Below, piece by piece: positions 6,585 to 7,288 of a stretch of DNA of 7,288 nt; position 1 is the first letter of the stretch, and each line of letters opens with the position of its first letter. The stretch spans positions 1 to 7,288 of the forward strand of contig CAVVIO010000091.1 of the NCBI GenBank assembly GCA_963748095.1, given 5' to 3'. The stretch comes from CAVVIO01 sp963748095. GTDB taxonomy: Bacteria > Bacteroidota > Bacteroidia > Bacteroidales > UBA10428. The position numbers and the translations under genes were made by a program. Below the pieces are notes generated by a model, which saw only the letters and a program-made list of their open reading frames with translations, did no database searches and was not told the origin of the DNA.

Positions 6585-7288
6585 ATGACGTTAAAACGTT
6601 TCTTCAAGAACCATTCGTTGAGGATTATTCCGGTTATTCTGCTTGCGTTTATCCTGATATCCTGGGGTGTATACGGTCACGAGCATATTAACCGTGCTGC
6701 CGTGCTTTCTCTTCCTGCTCCCATGCAGTCTTTCTTTTTCAATCATATCGATTTTATTACCGTAGAATCTAGTGTTCCCGACGTTCGAAAGTATACCATA
6801 AAGGACAATGCGGAAAAACCCCGGCATTTTATCGATCTGGAGAATTACGGGCCGTTGGACGAACTGCCGGCCACACTTGAGGAAGCTCAAAAGAAATATG
6901 ATGCTGACTTTCTGCAGAAAAATGGAATACTGCCCTGGTATATTGAAGAGATGATGAAAAAACTGACCCGGGCATTCAAAGAAAAGAATAAAACGGAAAT
7001 CCTTTTCCTGGCTGCAGATTTAGGTCATTATATTGGCGATGCCAACATGCCTTTGCATACTTCGGTAAATTACAACGGGCAATTAACCGGACAGGTGGGA
7101 ATTCATGCTTTCTGGGAGTCGCAGTTGCCCGAAATGTTCGGTGACCAATATAACTATTACAGCGGGCCGGCGGTTTACATCAAGGATATCCACCGGAAAG
7201 TCTGGGATATTATCCGCCATACGCACTCCCTGGCTGATACACTTTTGCTGGCCGATAAGGAATTAAGACAACAGTTTAAAGGTGATAT
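6585..7288 (+). CDS. Zinc-dependent phospholipase C / S1-P1 nuclease family hydrolase, partial at right edge
   Basis: An open frame of at least 234 codons runs from the ATG at 6585 off the window end; the C-terminus is missing. The start follows an A-rich leader with a weak AGG seven bases upstream. Residues 1-26 look like an export signal (basic start, hydrophobic core RIIPVILLAFILIS). All nine metal-ligand positions of the trinuclear-zinc superfamily are visible: W27, H32, D66, H81, H148, D152, H158, H174 and E178. The spacings W-5-H, D-15-H, H-4-D-6-H and H-4-ligand match P1 nuclease, while glutamate as the last ligand matches Bacillus cereus phospholipase C. Cleavage before W27 would free its amino group to bind zinc, as in both enzymes. 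It would be a secreted or periplasmic phosphodiesterase acting on phospholipid or nucleic acid; which one cannot be settled from sequence. It is transcribed divergently from the efflux operon and probably independent of it. Confidence 0.88.
   Translation, partial: MTLKRFFKNHSLRIIPVILLAFILISWGVYGHEHINRAAVLSLPAPMQSFFFNHIDFITVESSVPDVRKYTIKDNAEKPRHFIDLENYGPLDELPATLEEAQKKYDADFLQKNGILPWYIEEMMKKLTRAFKEKNKTEILFLAADLGHYIGDANMPLHTSVNYNGQLTGQVGIHAFWESQLPEMFGDQYNYYSGPAVYIKDIHRKVWDIIRHTHSLADTLLLADKELRQQFKGD

Noticed and set aside
6591..6890. 99-codon minus-strand open frame
   Set aside because: Lies wholly opposite the zinc hydrolase, whose plus-strand frame has nine correctly spaced metal ligands and a signal peptide.

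Overview
The window reads as a chromosomal segment from a member of the Bacteroidota. The grounds are: protein style close to Bacteroidota RND/MFP/TolC homologues, gene starts with A-rich leaders in place of strong Shine-Dalgarno sites, a near-exact Bacteroidota promoter (TTG, 20 nt, TAnnTTTG), and AT-rich intergenic DNA dotted with short GC-rich palindromes. This placement is inference; no rRNA or other marker gene is present.

Layout. Positions 1-287 are non-coding and hold three compact GC-rich inverted repeats, one of them followed by five T. Positions 288-6007 hold a minus-strand operon transcribed right to left: an outer-membrane TolC-like factor (4636-6007), a lipoprotein membrane-fusion protein (3489-4616) and an RND inner-membrane pump of the HAE1/AcrB type (288-3461), with gaps of only 19 and 27 nt. 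Positions 6008-6584 are a 577-nt AT-rich divergent intergenic region with a candidate plus-strand promoter and a cluster of GTTAAC/GTTGTTA-type repeats. From 6585 to the right edge runs a plus-strand gene, cut by the window end, for a secreted trinuclear-zinc hydrolase of the phospholipase C / S1-P1 nuclease superfamily.

How the genes work together. The three minus-strand products would form one tripartite efflux pump: the RND trimer uses the proton gradient, the MFP bridges the periplasm and the TolC-like channel crosses the outer membrane. The TolC-like gene is broken into two frames by what looks like one extra base near 5215-5217. Either this strain has lost its cognate channel, or the base is a sequencing or assembly error. 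The zinc hydrolase faces away from the operon and has no obvious functional link to it.

Overall this is mostly an ordinary region. I see no evidence of a new multi-gene system. The points that merit a second look are the frameshift, the palindrome cluster, the non-AcrB-like drug pocket of the pump, and the complete zinc-ligand set of the edge gene.
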